This document shows, piece after piece, positions 28,110 through 39,700 of a stretch of DNA of 64,000 nt (position 1 is its first letter; every line of letters begins with the position of its first letter). Source of the DNA: Phoronis australis (lineage: Eukaryota; Phoronida; Phoronidae); NCBI GenBank assembly GCA_002633005.1, contig NMRA01000439.1, forward strand, positions 1-64,000. Direction: 5' to 3'. The notes beneath the pieces were generated by a model, which searched no databases, was not told the DNA's origin, and saw nothing but the letters and a program-made list of their open reading frames with translations. The position numbers and the translations under genes are program-made.

Positions 28110-28990
28110 AAAGCAATGATCTATAACTGCACTTCAATCTTGATGTAATTGTATAAGTGTATAATTATATCCTGAACAGCATAATTTCAGAGTTTTCATG
28201 ATATGTTGACGGTTCTTTATGAACGCCGCCATGTTAGCTGCGAGACTAAACTGTAACTGAAGAGAGTCATAATTAGGCTTTCGACAAAGGCATTGCTTCG
28301 GCATACATTAAACCGATTGGTATTAGAAGGAGTTAAAGTTAAGCAAACACAGCTTTCTACCTGATAGATACAAAAATATTTCGTTTAATCGAGATACCCA
28401 TGCTCCTCTGTGTACTCTATAAATGTGGCTGCTTTTTAAAAAAAAACTTTATTGTTTAGTCGTTAATTTGGTTTGTTCAACGCGACTCACATTTTTGCGA
28501 TCGGTAGCTTCGAGAAGCAATTGTGAAATAATACATGTACAATCAAAGCCACTGTCTTCTACGACTCTCAACTTAGCACTTAAAGAATGTTACACACTTG
28601 AAAAAAGAGGAATACCTGAAACATTCTTGCCTACAGGATTTCGTTTCACGAACGTTAGAATTCGCAAATGTCACCAATTCATTCCACATTTTCCAGCATA
28701 TAAAAAGAACATGCTGTTAGGAGTTTTAAAACAGCACTTCATGTACATGTTTACTCACTTTCATCTTTCCTTCAACTTTCCCACATAAAACAAAGCTGTC
28801 ACACTGTCCATTCGAACAATATTCTTAATACTTTTTCGACCCATGATCTCTTTAATGGCCTACCTCAGAAGAATACGTCTTTACAATACGCGATTGAAAC
28901 GTCATTAATTACGGCATATATTAATTGTTGATTTTTTGCTGAATTAGTCTTTCCATAGCCTAGTTAAAAAGTGAAATGTACGATACCTTA
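28110..28990. other. No gene recognised
   Basis: AT-rich. A 121-codon plus frame at 28423-28788 starts in an A-run, has no domain and no splice context; I do not annotate it. Confidence 0.45.
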
Positions 28991-28996
28991 TTTTAG

Positions 28997-29117
28997 GTTT
29001 AATATTCAAACACGGATTCCGAGGGCACTGTCTGTCAAATTATGTAGAGCAATGTTGCCTGAGGTCGAGGGCAGAGGCCAGCCAGAGGAACGATGTGTAA
29101 AAATATTGCAGTCAGAG
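28997..29117 (+). CDS. Orphan exon-like segment (hypothetical)
   Basis: Acceptor TTATTTTAG and donor GTGAGT enclose 121 bases, phase 2 in and phase 0 out. The open frame reads FNIQTRIPRALSVKLCRAML then PEVEGRGQPEERCVKILQSE. Both splice sites are strong and the composition is codon-like. No partner exon is identified; it could belong to a plus-strand gene whose next exons lie further right, or to a decayed element. Confidence 0.3.
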
Positions 29118-29119
29118 GT

Positions 29120-31150
29120 GAGTGGGCTTTTCATAATTAGGCAAATCTGACGTTTCGACCGAAGGCAGATCCAAAACGAGCGTTTAATGCGTCTTATCTG
29201 CTGTCTCACGTCTAATTTCTATGACATTAATTTGCAAAATGTCGTTATTCTTGCTAATCACGTGTCATCTTGATGGGCGAACAGAGCCACCCACCAGGGG
29301 GCGTAACAAGAGTGACAGGGGATCAGCAGCTCCCGCGCGGGGGCGCCAGCAGAGCACGGGTGTCAGCATGCCCCCAATATTTAAAAAACTGGCATAACCG
29401 TGGGAACATTTCTTTTAGTAGAGGTCCGAATGAAATGTGAGCGTATTGCTGTCGACACCGATTATTCTACCTCGGTCTTCTCCCATTTCACCATCCTCAC
29501 GCTCGTCACGAAGCTCCTGTGCCGGTAAGGCCTCATTAGCATTACCATGTAGGTGCAGATCCACCTCTTTCTGGATGTCTGTCTGTTCTTCCGTACGTCT
29601 GTCCTCCGTCCGTCCCTCTGTCCATCCGTCCGTCCGTTCGTTTGATCCATCTGTCTGCTGACTGTTGAAGAAATTCGTGCACTGCACCGTAATACTTTTT
29701 CATCATTTTAATGGAGAGAGGTCCCGCCACCCCGCCCCCTCTTTCATAGACTTGTGATCAATGCCTCAACGTAAAATAACCTGAACCCTTTGGGAAAAGC
29801 TACCTTTCCCTGAAAGAGCTCTTACGGCGGCTCTCTGGGAAATACTTATGCAAGGCACCCAAATTGTTCCTTTTCTAGTAGATAACCTCTTTCGAAGTTC
29901 TTCTTCCTTTCACTAGATGGAGCCCCCAACAAACACAGGTGTGAAAGACTAAAGACTGAATGAGAGACTTCCTGTGGCTAGTCAAGCAGACGCGGTCATT
30001 TGGGAACGAGAAATGTGACAGATTGACAAGCTTGCTGCGAGAAAAGGACTCAAAAAATGAGAACTCTTGGTGGACAGTCCATCCGACCTTACAGTTTACC
30101 CTTAACACGTATTTGTTCATTCTTGCATATAGCATAACAGAACTCAGACTTCGGAACCCTCAGCTTGGTATTTGGACGAGAATTTTGATTTCGAATTTAT
30201 GGTTAAAATACTTCAAATCACAGATGACGAATTTTGTTAGATTTGCTAACAATCAAAGGACACGTCAAAGTGCATATTTTGGATTGTGAAATATTTCAAT
30301 TTTTGGCTGTTCGATATGCACTGTTTTTATAGCCTTAGAGCCGTATGTCCAAAAAATAATGGGAGGCATATTCATGTATCTAGGGGACAGCAAATACCGA
30401 CAAAGTGTATGTGCCATAGGGAGATATTCACCCTTTAAGAGAGTCGACGAGGTTAAGTGGCACCCTATGTTAACATGACCCTTTTGCACATTTTTAGCAG
30501 CATTCTTTTGTACAGTATTGTTACTTGTTTGATTGTGTTGCTTTAAATTGTTGGATAAGCGGGACAAGGTGAGAGTTAATCGAACGCATGAGTGACGAAA
30601 ACATTCGGAACGTGAATTCTGCAGTGATATAAGTTTCATGTCGATTTGACCGGAAAAAGACTTTTCAGTACGTGACCGAACGAGCATCCTTCGAGAGATA
30701 TTATATGAGTTTACATGCTCCGGACCCAGCTATATAGCTGTCTGGCTACGTGGATGCATGCTTACACTCGCTATTTACTAGTTATTCTGCTGACAACTGC
30801 AAGACATGATGTGCTTAAGGAAGACCATACCACAGTAGTAAGCATTACTTCACATTGAATTAAGCGGCAGTTTTCCCCCTTTTGTGTGGGAACACCTCTT
30901 GTCATTTTGGAAAGAAAAACCCACAAAAGCACCAGCGTAGAATATGCTTTAAATACAATTCACAATTATAAATTGAAACAAAAACTTTTTAACTGGCTAA
31001 TTTGGTGCATAAACTTCGTTTTGTGTTTGCTATTGGAATATGAACAAGCCTTCATGCTGTTCAAGCCCTGTTTCAGAGATAAATTTAGCTCCAAAGCTTT
31101 TTAAACAGAAAAATGTAATTCAAATCTACCAATAAGATGTATGTGAAAAT
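29120..31150. other. No confirmed gene; contains (GGAC)n-type tract
   Basis: At 29590-29645 a CCGTCCGT tract, complementary to the (GGAC)n at 9278. The minus frame at 29460-29580 contains QKEVDLHLHGNANEALPAQE and a donor-like GTAGAA, but its acceptor falls in the microsatellite. Other frames here (30265-30687 minus, 30886-31104 plus) show nothing recognisable. Confidence 0.45.
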
Positions 31151-31155
31151 TTTAC

Positions 31156-31257
31156 CTGATTGAGGTGATAAACTCTCTTTTGCCGACGAGTGTTTTCTGC
31201 CTGCGGCGGCTCATTTTTGTCTTTTAACTTGCTAATTTGGCTGGTATCGTTATGCGC
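31156..31257 (-). CDS. Exon-like segment (hypothetical)
   Basis: Acceptor TAAGTGCAG and donor GTAAAA enclose 102 bases, phase 0-0 (the only frame without stops). It reads AHNDTSQISKLKDKNEPPQA then ENTRRQKRVYHLNQ. It could be followed by the segment at 28061-27897. No family recognised. Confidence 0.3.
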
Positions 31258-31296
31258 CTGCACTTATAAAATCATTATCTAATAACTCGAGCACAT

Positions 31297-31506
31297 CTAT
31301 CCGATACAATCAAATTGATCTGGAAGATACCAATCATAGGTCCTGGGCTTGAGCCATGGCTTAGGGAAATGAATGATGTATCTCCTGTCATTTGGTTTTG
31401 GCTTGAGTCGCGGGAAACATTTATAAAATCTATTTTTGAACCTTTTCCATAGACTTGGTCTGGGCGCTGGCCATTCATCAATGTGTTTTAATCTTTCATG
31501 CATCAT
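31297..31506 (-). CDS. Trp/Pro/Lys-rich open segment (hypothetical)
   Basis: Reverse strand opens with MMHERLKHIDEWPAPRPSLW, continues KRFKNRFYKCFPRLKPKPND and KPWLKPRTYDWYLPDQFDC. Preceded by a T-rich tract and AG (possible acceptor). A weak donor GTATCT lies after TATGATTG (31331), but its phase does not match 31257. The rhythm of aromatic, proline and lysine residues resembles structural proteins, but I do not recognise a family. Confidence 0.28.
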   Translation of the reverse strand: MMHERLKHIDEWPAPRPSLWKRFKNRFYKCFPRLKPKPNDRRYIIHFPKPWLKPRTYDWYLPDQFDCIG

Positions 31507-31509
31507 CTC

Positions 31510-33070
31510 GTTAAAACATAAAAAATAATTGAACCACAGAAGTTATATAAATGGCTTATTAAATCAGCAGGTAAACAATTATAATAATTCAAAACATTCC
31601 GCCCTATCAAGACTACATTTTAGAATATGGATCCGTCGCAGTTGCTGTACATCTGAAGAATTTAGTCATTCAAAATTATATTCTTTACATATCAATTGAA
31701 CCTTTGGCGCCGTTTGATATAGTTTTTCAGTAAAAGTTCCGAACGTTCAATGTTTGGCCTTTTACACGTCTTTTAAGACGTTAAAGATACTATTTCCTTT
31801 ACTTTCACCTGCTTAAATTACAAATTGATATCACTAAAATTAACACTTTTCGTATATTACAGCCATGTACTCCCGTTATATTACTCTTAATTTTTTAAAA
31901 TTTATAAAAAGTGGGCGGACCTTCAGCTAAACCACATTATTTATTATATGTTCGTGATACTCATCCAAATTGTTTCGAAAGTATTACTGCCGATTGCAAG
32001 TGACCTGTTACCCCATTGTGGAGTATGGCCGTGGGAGGCAAGGGAGAAGGCCAGAGTTTTACGAAGTTACTTTCGTCAGATGAATTGGAATCTTTCTACG
32101 GTTCTTGGATGTGTCGTGATTGTGGTGGGCGGAAAATAATCCAGAATTGAAGTCCACTTTTGCTTATTTTTTATCGTTTGCCTCTCAAATCTTAGCTGAT
32201 CACACCTTCGACAAAACATAACGATCTTTCTCGTACTTGTTCAGTTGAAACAGATTGAAAACCTAAACTCACCACGTCTTTAGAGTAAATATCAAAGCGT
32301 TCGCGGTATTTGTAATTAAAGTAGTTTATAATCTACCGCTAGGTGGCGACGTGAATTTTTAAAAACGTTTTTACTGCTATTTTGACCAATTTTGCTCGTT
32401 TGATTTGTTTAGTGTGACCAGCAGTCAGATGTGTTTTGATTAATAGTAGCGCACTTTACGCGAACTTTAAATTTCAGCATTTTTCCATTTTTCATCATCA
32501 AATTACACAAAAAGTGCGCTTTTAAATGCAGGAACTTTTTACATTTGAACAAAGTTGCCAGGTGAAAGTACTCAAGAAAAGCGCTCACAGACTAATTCTG
32601 TCTTGACGTCATTGTCTTTGAAAAGTAACGTTTCTGCTCCTCCAGAGGAGCACAGTGAATATGCGTTTTCATTATATGATGTTAGTAGATAAACCAACAC
32701 TTAAACTGGCTATACATAATGTCTACTTCTGTGTTCCATTTCCTTTTTGTGTTTCTAAAATACCCTAATTGAGTGACATTTCAAGTACATTGGTTGACAA
32801 AATAGTTAATTTTAGGTTTTGCAGCTGCTGTGAGCTGATTATTGTCCAAGAGAGATGAAGTTTGCCAATATTTGATGGCGGGAAGGTTTTTCAAAGTTTG
32901 CACGAGTTCATATGGCTGACGCTGCGGTGAAATGAAATCTTCATCCATTGACACGTGAGCAGCTGTCGCAAAAAGCAATACATACTTATACTGAATGTTT
33001 CTAAATGGTAAGCGAACTTTGTTGTCTGGGACCCGCTTAGCCAATACTCAGCTCTTGAACAGAGCTGAAG
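31510..33070. other. AT-rich region, no confirmed gene
   Basis: Apart from the small frame at 32025-32150 I see nothing supportable. The frames at 32781-33076 on the minus strand overlap the edge of the direct repeat that begins near 33072. Confidence 0.5.
32025..32150 (+). CDS. Small ORF with CxxC motif (hypothetical)
   Basis: A 41-codon frame starting MAVGGKGEGQSFTKLLSSDE and ending SWMCRDCGGRKIIQN, TGA. The start has A at -3 and G at +4. Could be a first exon or a decayed fragment. No supporting context. Confidence 0.18.
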   Translation: MAVGGKGEGQSFTKLLSSDELESFYGSWMCRDCGGRKIIQN

Positions 33071-33071
33071 T

Positions 33072-33550
33072 TCCACCGGAGGCTTTTCGCCACTTGGTGA
33101 AAAAGATATAAACCAAGAGAATGGGAGGAAAATTCTTGTTCAGTGTGTTGGTACAACCACATCAAATTCCCTTGATACGTTTACAAAACCGCAAACGGTC
33201 TTACCAGTTATATTTCGCCTCGTTTTACCTTCGTCTAACAACAACGAATCAAATCGTCTGCCATCTTCTCCCCTTAGTTTTTGCCCTAATGACGTCATAT
33301 AGTCACATGAATGCCAGTTAATGAGCACAGTGAATGGTTTAGTCCATGAGTTCAACGGTAGGTTAAAAATGCAAATGGCGGAGTGACAAGCGAAAAGTAA
33401 AAACTCGAATTTTCGAGTGAATAAGTTATTTCGAAAGACTTGATTTCCGTACTGTTATATATATTCTTGAGATAAATGTGTTCACGCGATAGCAATTTCG
33501 ACGCGTGCAATTCGATGTGTTTGGTACTTGACACGGACTTCCAACCCGAT
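33072..33550 (+). repeat. LTR-like direct repeat, left copy
   Basis: Shares many phrases with 34722-35240: 'aagaatgggaggaaaattcttgttcagtgtgtt' type runs, 'ggttatatttcgcctc', 'aatgacgtca', 'gaatgccag', 'ttcgagtgaat', 'gatttccgt', 'aaatgtgttca' and 'acggacttccaa'. The copies diverge by perhaps 15-25% and carry small indels. Confidence 0.75.
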
Positions 33551-33779
33551 TAATTACCGACTACGGCCGGATATGTCTCGTAACGTGGTCTGGAGCATAA
33601 AAGCTCCAACCTTCTACTGTCTCCCAATAGGTTCTACTATTATTTTATGAAACAAAATGAGGACGCGTGAAATATCAGTGTCTGTGCCTTCACTAAGTCG
33701 GTAAATAGAGTTAGAAGTCCGTGCAATGAAAATGTAGAATTACGTTTTATCCCGTACGCGTTGAATCTGTCGAGGGAAA

Positions 33780-34475
33780 TACAGCCATATAATAATGTTT
33801 TCCGTATTCACCTCCCGCACTACTTCAACTGTGACCTCTGACATGGAAAGTTCAAAAGGTAGGTCAATGTCGACTCGACGTCGATAGCCGGTTCGATCAT
33901 TAAACTTTCGGAAAGTAGTTTAAAGTAATGCAACTGCAACAGTGTGAGTAACACTCAACACGTAATCAGGTCTCAATTGTAACATCCGGAACAGGACTGT
34001 TAATTATGTAACATGTCTGTCTCAGTTTTCAACTGCTAAATAAGATGTCGTCTGCAACTCAGGTGCCGATTCCTCGGTAACTATAATATGAAATATTGTT
34101 GTTATTTAACTATTTTCAGGAGATGTTGCAAGTCCAATGCATAGTTGCCGTTGCTCTCATCTTGGTTATCTGTTTTCAAGTAATAAATCGTTACATTTAA
34201 AACTGTTTCTTTTACTAGAGAAAACTTGCAACCTAACGCGCAAATGCATAAATATAGGATGTGATACGCCACGTCTCGAGTGGAGTATTTGAAAAATCTG
34301 GCGAAAAAATGAAAGAAACTTAAGAATTTGATGCGTATGGGATAAATACAAAACGTATCTCGATTGGTGTAGATGAAGTAATATCCCACTCGACATTATT
34401 CCGCGTATAGACCTCGACTTTCGGTCTCAGTCGATACGCGGAATAATGTCTCGTGGGATATTACTTCATCAACGC
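33780..34475 (-). mobile_element. Foldback-headed repeat family B, copy 3 (reverse)
   Basis: Reverse complement of the body of copy 1, starting near 'ttttccgtattcacctcccg' and ending with a long palindrome at 34372-34475 whose arms contain 'gatgaagtaatatcccac' and 'gtgggatattacttcatc' plus 'attattccgcgtat' / 'atacgcggaataat' around a short loop. This copy lies between the two LTR-like repeats. Confidence 0.82.
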
Positions 34476-34721
34476 CACTCTCGGAACTTTTTGTGCATAT
34501 ACACATCACACTCGAATTGCACAGCAAATACTAACCTGCACACGTGGAAACTGCGATCACTTGAACATATTCGTCTGCAGAAATAATACGGCGAATGCTG
34601 TCGGCAAACCAACCCTTAAACAGCGTTGGAATTCATTAACTAGAAAGTGCAGAATTAAGTCATAAATAGCACACTCGAATTGTGATCTCAACTCTTAAAC
34701 ATAGCAGAAGGAACGTCGGAG

Positions 34722-35240
34722 GGCTTTTCATCGATTGGTAAAATGGACATAAATCAAAAGAATGGGAGGAAAATTCTTGTTCAGTGTGTTAGTAATAACC
34801 AAATAAATTTCTCTTGACATGTTTAGGTAATCGCGAATGGTATTACTGGTTATATTTCGCCTCTTTTTACCTTTCTCTCACAACGGCGAATCAAATTATC
34901 TGCCATTTTGTAGTTTTTACCTAATGACGTCACTCAGGCTCATGTAGTGACCTGAATGCCAGCCAATCAACCAAGCGAATGCTTCAGTTCACGAATTTAC
35001 AAAACTTCAAATGGAAGAGTGACAAGTCAATGATAAAAAGTCGAATCTTCGAGTGAATTTATAAGTTCTTTCGAAGGGCTCGATTTCCGTGGAGTTACAT
35101 TCACCGTATTATTTTTGCAAATAAATGTGTTCACCAGATTGCAATTTCGACGTGTGTAGATTAATATTTGATGTGCAATTTGAGTGTGATATGTACATGT
35201 GTGACTTAATTCTACACTTTCACTTTACGGACTTCCAATC
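34722..35240 (+). repeat. LTR-like direct repeat, right copy
   Basis: Right partner of 33072-33550, offset about 1.65 kb, ending 'tttacggacttccaatcc'. The spacer contains no gag/pol-like frame, only family B copy 3, so an LTR retrotransposon remnant and a simple segmental duplication are both possible. Confidence 0.72.
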
Positions 35241-35334
35241 CTGGTTCAGGGTTGAGTTACAGACAAACTCGAATTAACAGTCAAAAAATAAAAATCAAAA
35301 AATAAATAAAGTTATGGTTCACAGTAGTGAATTA

Positions 35335-35450
35335 CGTACGATAATATTCTAGAATTAGGTCAAACATAAATTAATTTATGTGAGACACAATTATTAATCT
35401 CACACATAATTTCGATTTATGTTAGACATAAATCGAAAGTATGTGGCACT
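35335..35450. repeat. Cluster of small palindromes
   Basis: ACATAAATTAATTTATGT is a perfect 18-base palindrome near 35364, and CGATTTATG / CATAAATCG arms follow at about 35411-35433 with a five-base loop. AT-rich foldback sequence; no gene. Confidence 0.7.
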
Positions 35451-35917
35451 GCGCCAACCGTAGCCAGATACACTGGTGCGCTATCAAAAGCACGGGTACT
35501 ATCGACCCAGCAGCTGTTTACAAGTATGGTCGTCTGGAAAACCAAGTACCCGTTCTTTAAGAGGTCTGAAACCAAGTTTTTACCTACAAAGAAATGCTGT
35601 TATCTACTCAAACGAGAACATGTTCAGGATATTATGCTTAAGTGCTGGACAATGTGACTTGTGTGCGTGTATTTCTGGCAGGAGAGTGAAATGTGTTTTG
35701 ACATGATATTTTACTGAAAAAAAACTTTATTACCATTGCAGTGCATTGCCACCACTCAAAAGCGATTTGTCACAAATTGCCAGCCAGGTTGCGTGTGATA
35801 CAGTGATTCCTCGCCTTTTTGCACACATTATGGTGAATATTTGATATGTAGCGTAACTGTTTCTTGTGATAGCAACAGTTATTTTACTTGTTATATCCGT
35901 GCGTTTAAACTTTTCAG

Positions 35918-35966
35918 AGGACTTGTGTCTACCGTACTAGTGTGATCCTCTATTGCGCTGCTCTGG
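35918..35966 (+). CDS. Possible signal-peptide exon of the TSP1-like gene
   Basis: Acceptor AACTTTTCAG and donor GTAAGTAAG enclose 49 bases, phase 0 in and phase 1 out, reading RTCVYRTSVILYCAAL. The hydrophobic end would join exon 41733 as ...YCAAL-EQGNWGPW, a plausible signal-peptide end at a signal peptidase site. The start codon must lie in an earlier exon that I did not find. The splice sites are excellent, the link to the gene is inferred from phase and topology. Confidence 0.35.
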
Positions 35967-36865
35967 GTAAGTAAGTTCACTCTTGTGGCTAGTAGAGAGC
36001 AAATTCGTGACTGTTTTTGGCACTGATTTTGTGTCGAAGGTGAGGGAACAAACAAGTTCGTTTACTTAATATTCTCACTGAAAACACAGTATCAAATCGA
36101 TTGCTGGAAACAATAACTGACAAGGGCCCATTTTTGCTGAAAGACGTTGATTTTCAATAATTCTTATCCGTAATTATTTGGTAACAACAAAATATACGAT
36201 TATTGGAACTAACATGCCGATTTTTGTGGTCAAATGATGTACAACTAGCACTCTGTGGGTAAAAGAACTAGCTGAACTGCTAGCTGTTAACGTCTGAGTC
36301 ACGATACATTGTGTTGCTCAGAAGCCGGGTACGTTGAAAATATGGACAATTTTTACATTTGGCGTGGAGCTTGGTTTAATGAAATTTGTCTTATTTGCGG
36401 CTTTTATCTCGCTATGTTTGTTTTAACACTTAAAAATGTTTTCATGGTAAGTGGCGAAAACGACGCTACGAATACGCACATTATGTGACGCTTGTTGTCA
36501 CAGCTCAGTAATCTTGCGTAGTGTCATCTGTTACAGTCAAATTTTTAATCATACACGCCCTTTTCTTTATCATTAAAGCGGCACCAAGCCCGAGCTTTCT
36601 TGCAACAAAACGTTTTGATTTAGGCTACTTATCTTTATAAAACTCAATTCGTTCGTCAGTCAAACTAGAAGCCAGAGTGGGACACCTGTGTTTGAAAAGA
36701 ACTAACAGTTTGTTATTTATTCAGACAAAGCTCGTACAATTTTATGAACTTAAATTGGTGTGAAGAAATACCCTTGATCTCTGGTAGCCACAAATAGTGA
36801 GATAAATTTGAATGCAACTTTTACTTCCGAGGTTGTCTTTTGCCAGTGGACCCGTATACTTGCCG

Positions 36866-36901
36866 CATTAAGTTCGTACGTATCGTACGAATTTAATGTA
36901 G
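36866..36901. repeat. Palindrome
   Basis: TTCGTACG and CGTACGAA arms around TAT, with outer ATTAA / TTTAAT arms. Lies just left of the hAT remnant and may be an element end. Confidence 0.7.
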
Positions 36902-37255
36902 ACTAGACGACTTGGCGGCCATGGGTACGTGTACTTGGTCGTACGGGCATCACCAGGAAGCAAATGCACATAAAGAAGTGGAACTGAATGCAGTCTCTTT
37001 CAATCTTACTATATCGTATATGTATATTATTTGTGGACTCTTGCAGTAGCCGATACGGCTTCTGTGTGATGCGACCAGAGTCGCAGGCGTATTTTGTGAA
37101 CAGTGCTGTAGTGGGGCTTAGGCGCAAGCTAGTAGACGCAGCCAACCACCTTTTGGCATTTGACCGTAGCGCCTGCGCACCGTAAGTTACGTTATAATGG
37201 CACGTAGGGGCAGCCAACCTTCTTTTCACATTACGCATTAAGATTCTTCCTTGCA

Positions 37256-37390
37256 GTACAGCTGAATGTGAACGAGGATTCAGCGAAATGAATCGGATAG
37301 TCAACAGACGATTGAAGGGCGCCGAGGACACAACCCAAGGACGACTAAAAACGCCGCCAGCATATAGTTTCTGGGCGTTACTCGTCTAAT
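37256..37390 (+). pseudogene. hAT-type transposase C-terminal fragment
   Basis: The frame reads STAECERGFSEMNRIVNRRL then KGAEDTTQGRLKTPPAYSFW and ends at TAA. The S-x-A-E-C-E-R-x-F-S-x-M-N motif is the conserved C-terminal dimerisation region of hAT transposases and of domesticated ZBED/ZNF862-like proteins. The rest of the transposase is absent. At 37490-37506 the phrase 'cctagattcggcactgc' looks like the element terminus (TIR read in reverse: GCAGTGCCGAATCTAGG). Inactive remnant. Confidence 0.8.
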
Positions 37391-37509
37391 TTCCTTTATA
37401 ATTGTGTTTGGGCCCCCTTCAGAGACCGCTTGGAATGCTCTCGGACCTTTGCCTTCCTGTATGTGTGGTTGGGTCCGCCTTTCTGCGACATCCTAGATTC
37501 GGCACTGCA

Positions 37510-39050
37510 AACTAGAAGTAAATTCCCACTCGTGAGTCAAAAAATGCCTACATGTTTATGAGGTTTTGCAAATTCAATGCATTTTTAAAATTCAGTGCTC
37601 AAGGTGATACGCTGTGCTTTGGGCGCCTACTTACCTCTAATTTTACCACTACAGCACTGTTTGTGAGACAAAAAAAACAGAAACGCCGTATCCAGTCCTT
37701 GAATAATTGTGTAGTGATTTAACAGATTACTGAACCGTCATATTACGTTAACTTTAGTAGAAAATGTTTAACAAATAAGCGTACTATTTTCTTTGTGAAG
37801 ATGGCCGATTTCATTTCATGCATCTCGACTCAGACGTTCACTAAGCTTTCCATCTGAAGGCTACAGCTTTCCAACATTTAAACAAAAAAACGGTATATTT
37901 GTTACACTTATATTCTGTTTTGCTTCTAGTTTGGCATCCTAGTTTTTAAGCAAAAACTGGCAAAAACGTTTCTATTCGTCGTGCCCCGTGTTAATAATAT
38001 CATAATTCCACTCTTGTATTCTGCCCCGTTTTTTCAATTCAAAAATTGACGGAGAAACAATCCAGTGTTTATACTAAAACTTGCACACATAATCATGCCA
38101 CGGATTTGCTCTCAGACCAAAACTATTTACGATTTGGTAATCTGTGGTAAACACCCACCAGTCGTCCTGCCATCGTTTCCCAAATGCTACCTTTTCGGTA
38201 TTTTGTTATAACCAAACCGACTTTCCGAGCAAATTCCGAGGTCTATACCAGACGAACATGCATCGCTGAATTTTGACGTTAGTCTTCATACACCTAGCCG
38301 GCTGGTGGCCTTGGCACAAAAGTGCGAAAATCAACGCCATTCAGCTGTCAAATTTGTTTCAGCGCCATGAAATAGGGCGGCGCCTATTTTACGTCTGCTT
38401 TCACTTCTTTTGACCAAAACACAAAGACAGACACAGACCGTGGTCAATAACGGGCATTGGGTTTGCTACATGTAGGCCTACGTCGCCGGCTTTCCGCCGT
38501 TCCATGGCGTGGATTGCAGATTCGCGCCAAGGGTACAGCAAGGAACACCAAGTCTCCGTTATAACAAGAAATCTGTATTTCTATAAAACGTAACATAACG
38601 AATGGTTGCGTTGGCCATTTAGAGAACTGCTTGAACATGTCACTTAGTTGGAAGATATTGTGGACCGAGAGATGGTTGTGTTTGTTACATAAGGTGCCGG
38701 AGGGCTAGTTAGGTCCTACAAGTATGGAGTATGTAGCCCTATGCATTTGATCTGCCGCTATAACGTCCTCTGAAATGGCCAGTAATGGTGCTGAATTTAT
38801 TATACGACTCGTGTCACTCAGTGACTTTTAATTCATTTCATTTTGTTTTTTGTTGCGATAACGCTATATATTTTGTTTTCCAGTTTTCGTCCAAGGGTTA
38901 ACCGAACAGGTACTTTTAACAGTTTCGAGTTTCTTAGTTTTCAATTTTTACTTGGTGTATAGTTTATGGTTTAATGAACATCTATGAACTTAATTATGAT
39001 GTCGTTTGAATAACATGTAACAATGACGTGTTTACAGGGTGGTTTAAAAT
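37510..39050. other. No gene recognised
   Basis: Mixed AT-rich sequence. A 64-codon minus frame at 38444-38638 has no motif. A possible intron of the TSP1-like gene if exon 35918-35966 belongs to it. Confidence 0.5.
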
Positions 39051-39054
39051 ACAT

Positions 39055-39181
39055 ATAGATTATTACATAGATTTGGGGAATTATCACCCTCGGGGCTAAC
39101 GCCCCTCGGGCGATTATTTTCCAAAATCCACTCGGGCTCTAGATAATGGGGGATAACGACTGAGAACATGTAATAATCTAT
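39055..39181. mobile_element. Small TIR element
   Basis: Ends TAGATTATTACAT and ATGTAATAATCTA are inverted, with an internal stem 'cctcggggctaacgcccctcggg'. About 127 bp and non-coding; similar 'gcccctcgggcg' repeats are common in marine invertebrate genomes. Confidence 0.75.
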
Positions 39182-39700
39182 TTATACCACATACTAAACG
39201 AGAAACATTGCAATGAATCAATTTACCTTTTCTGACTTTCCACGGCTTTGTAACTACTTTCTATGTCAGAGGCCCGGGGTCGGAGGTCGTGACCTTTTAA
39301 GAAAAGCCGGGCTATTTTTGTCAAATAATGCTTTTACTCAAAACCAATTGAAAACTTAAATATAATAGAAATAAATTGAATTTATAAATGAAGGTTTACC
39401 AACTATTATAGCTTAAAACACGTTTTTTTTCACGCTAAACTTCGACCGGGAAATTATCGTCTGCTAAAGTAGGTTACCACTGGTAACTGAATATAATTCT
39501 CAAGTCAAAGATCCTGACGACACGATACCCGCATTCAAACTGGAGATCGGTGATTTACAAGTAAGAGGACACGAGAAAAAAAATTCACCGAATTAAGATA
39601 TCATTTTTCGTAGCGCATAAGTACAGTGCGGTTTGTTGAACGTGCGATTATTGCGCGTGCTCATTTCAGCTTCCTATTTTCACTCTCGATGACGTCAGTC

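Noticed and set aside
29415-29687. Minus-strand frame with QKEVDLHLHGNANEALPAQE and a GTAGAA donor
   Set aside because: The composition looks coding, but the only acceptor lies in a (GGAC)n-like tract and phases to neighbouring segments are not fixed; not enough for an exon call.
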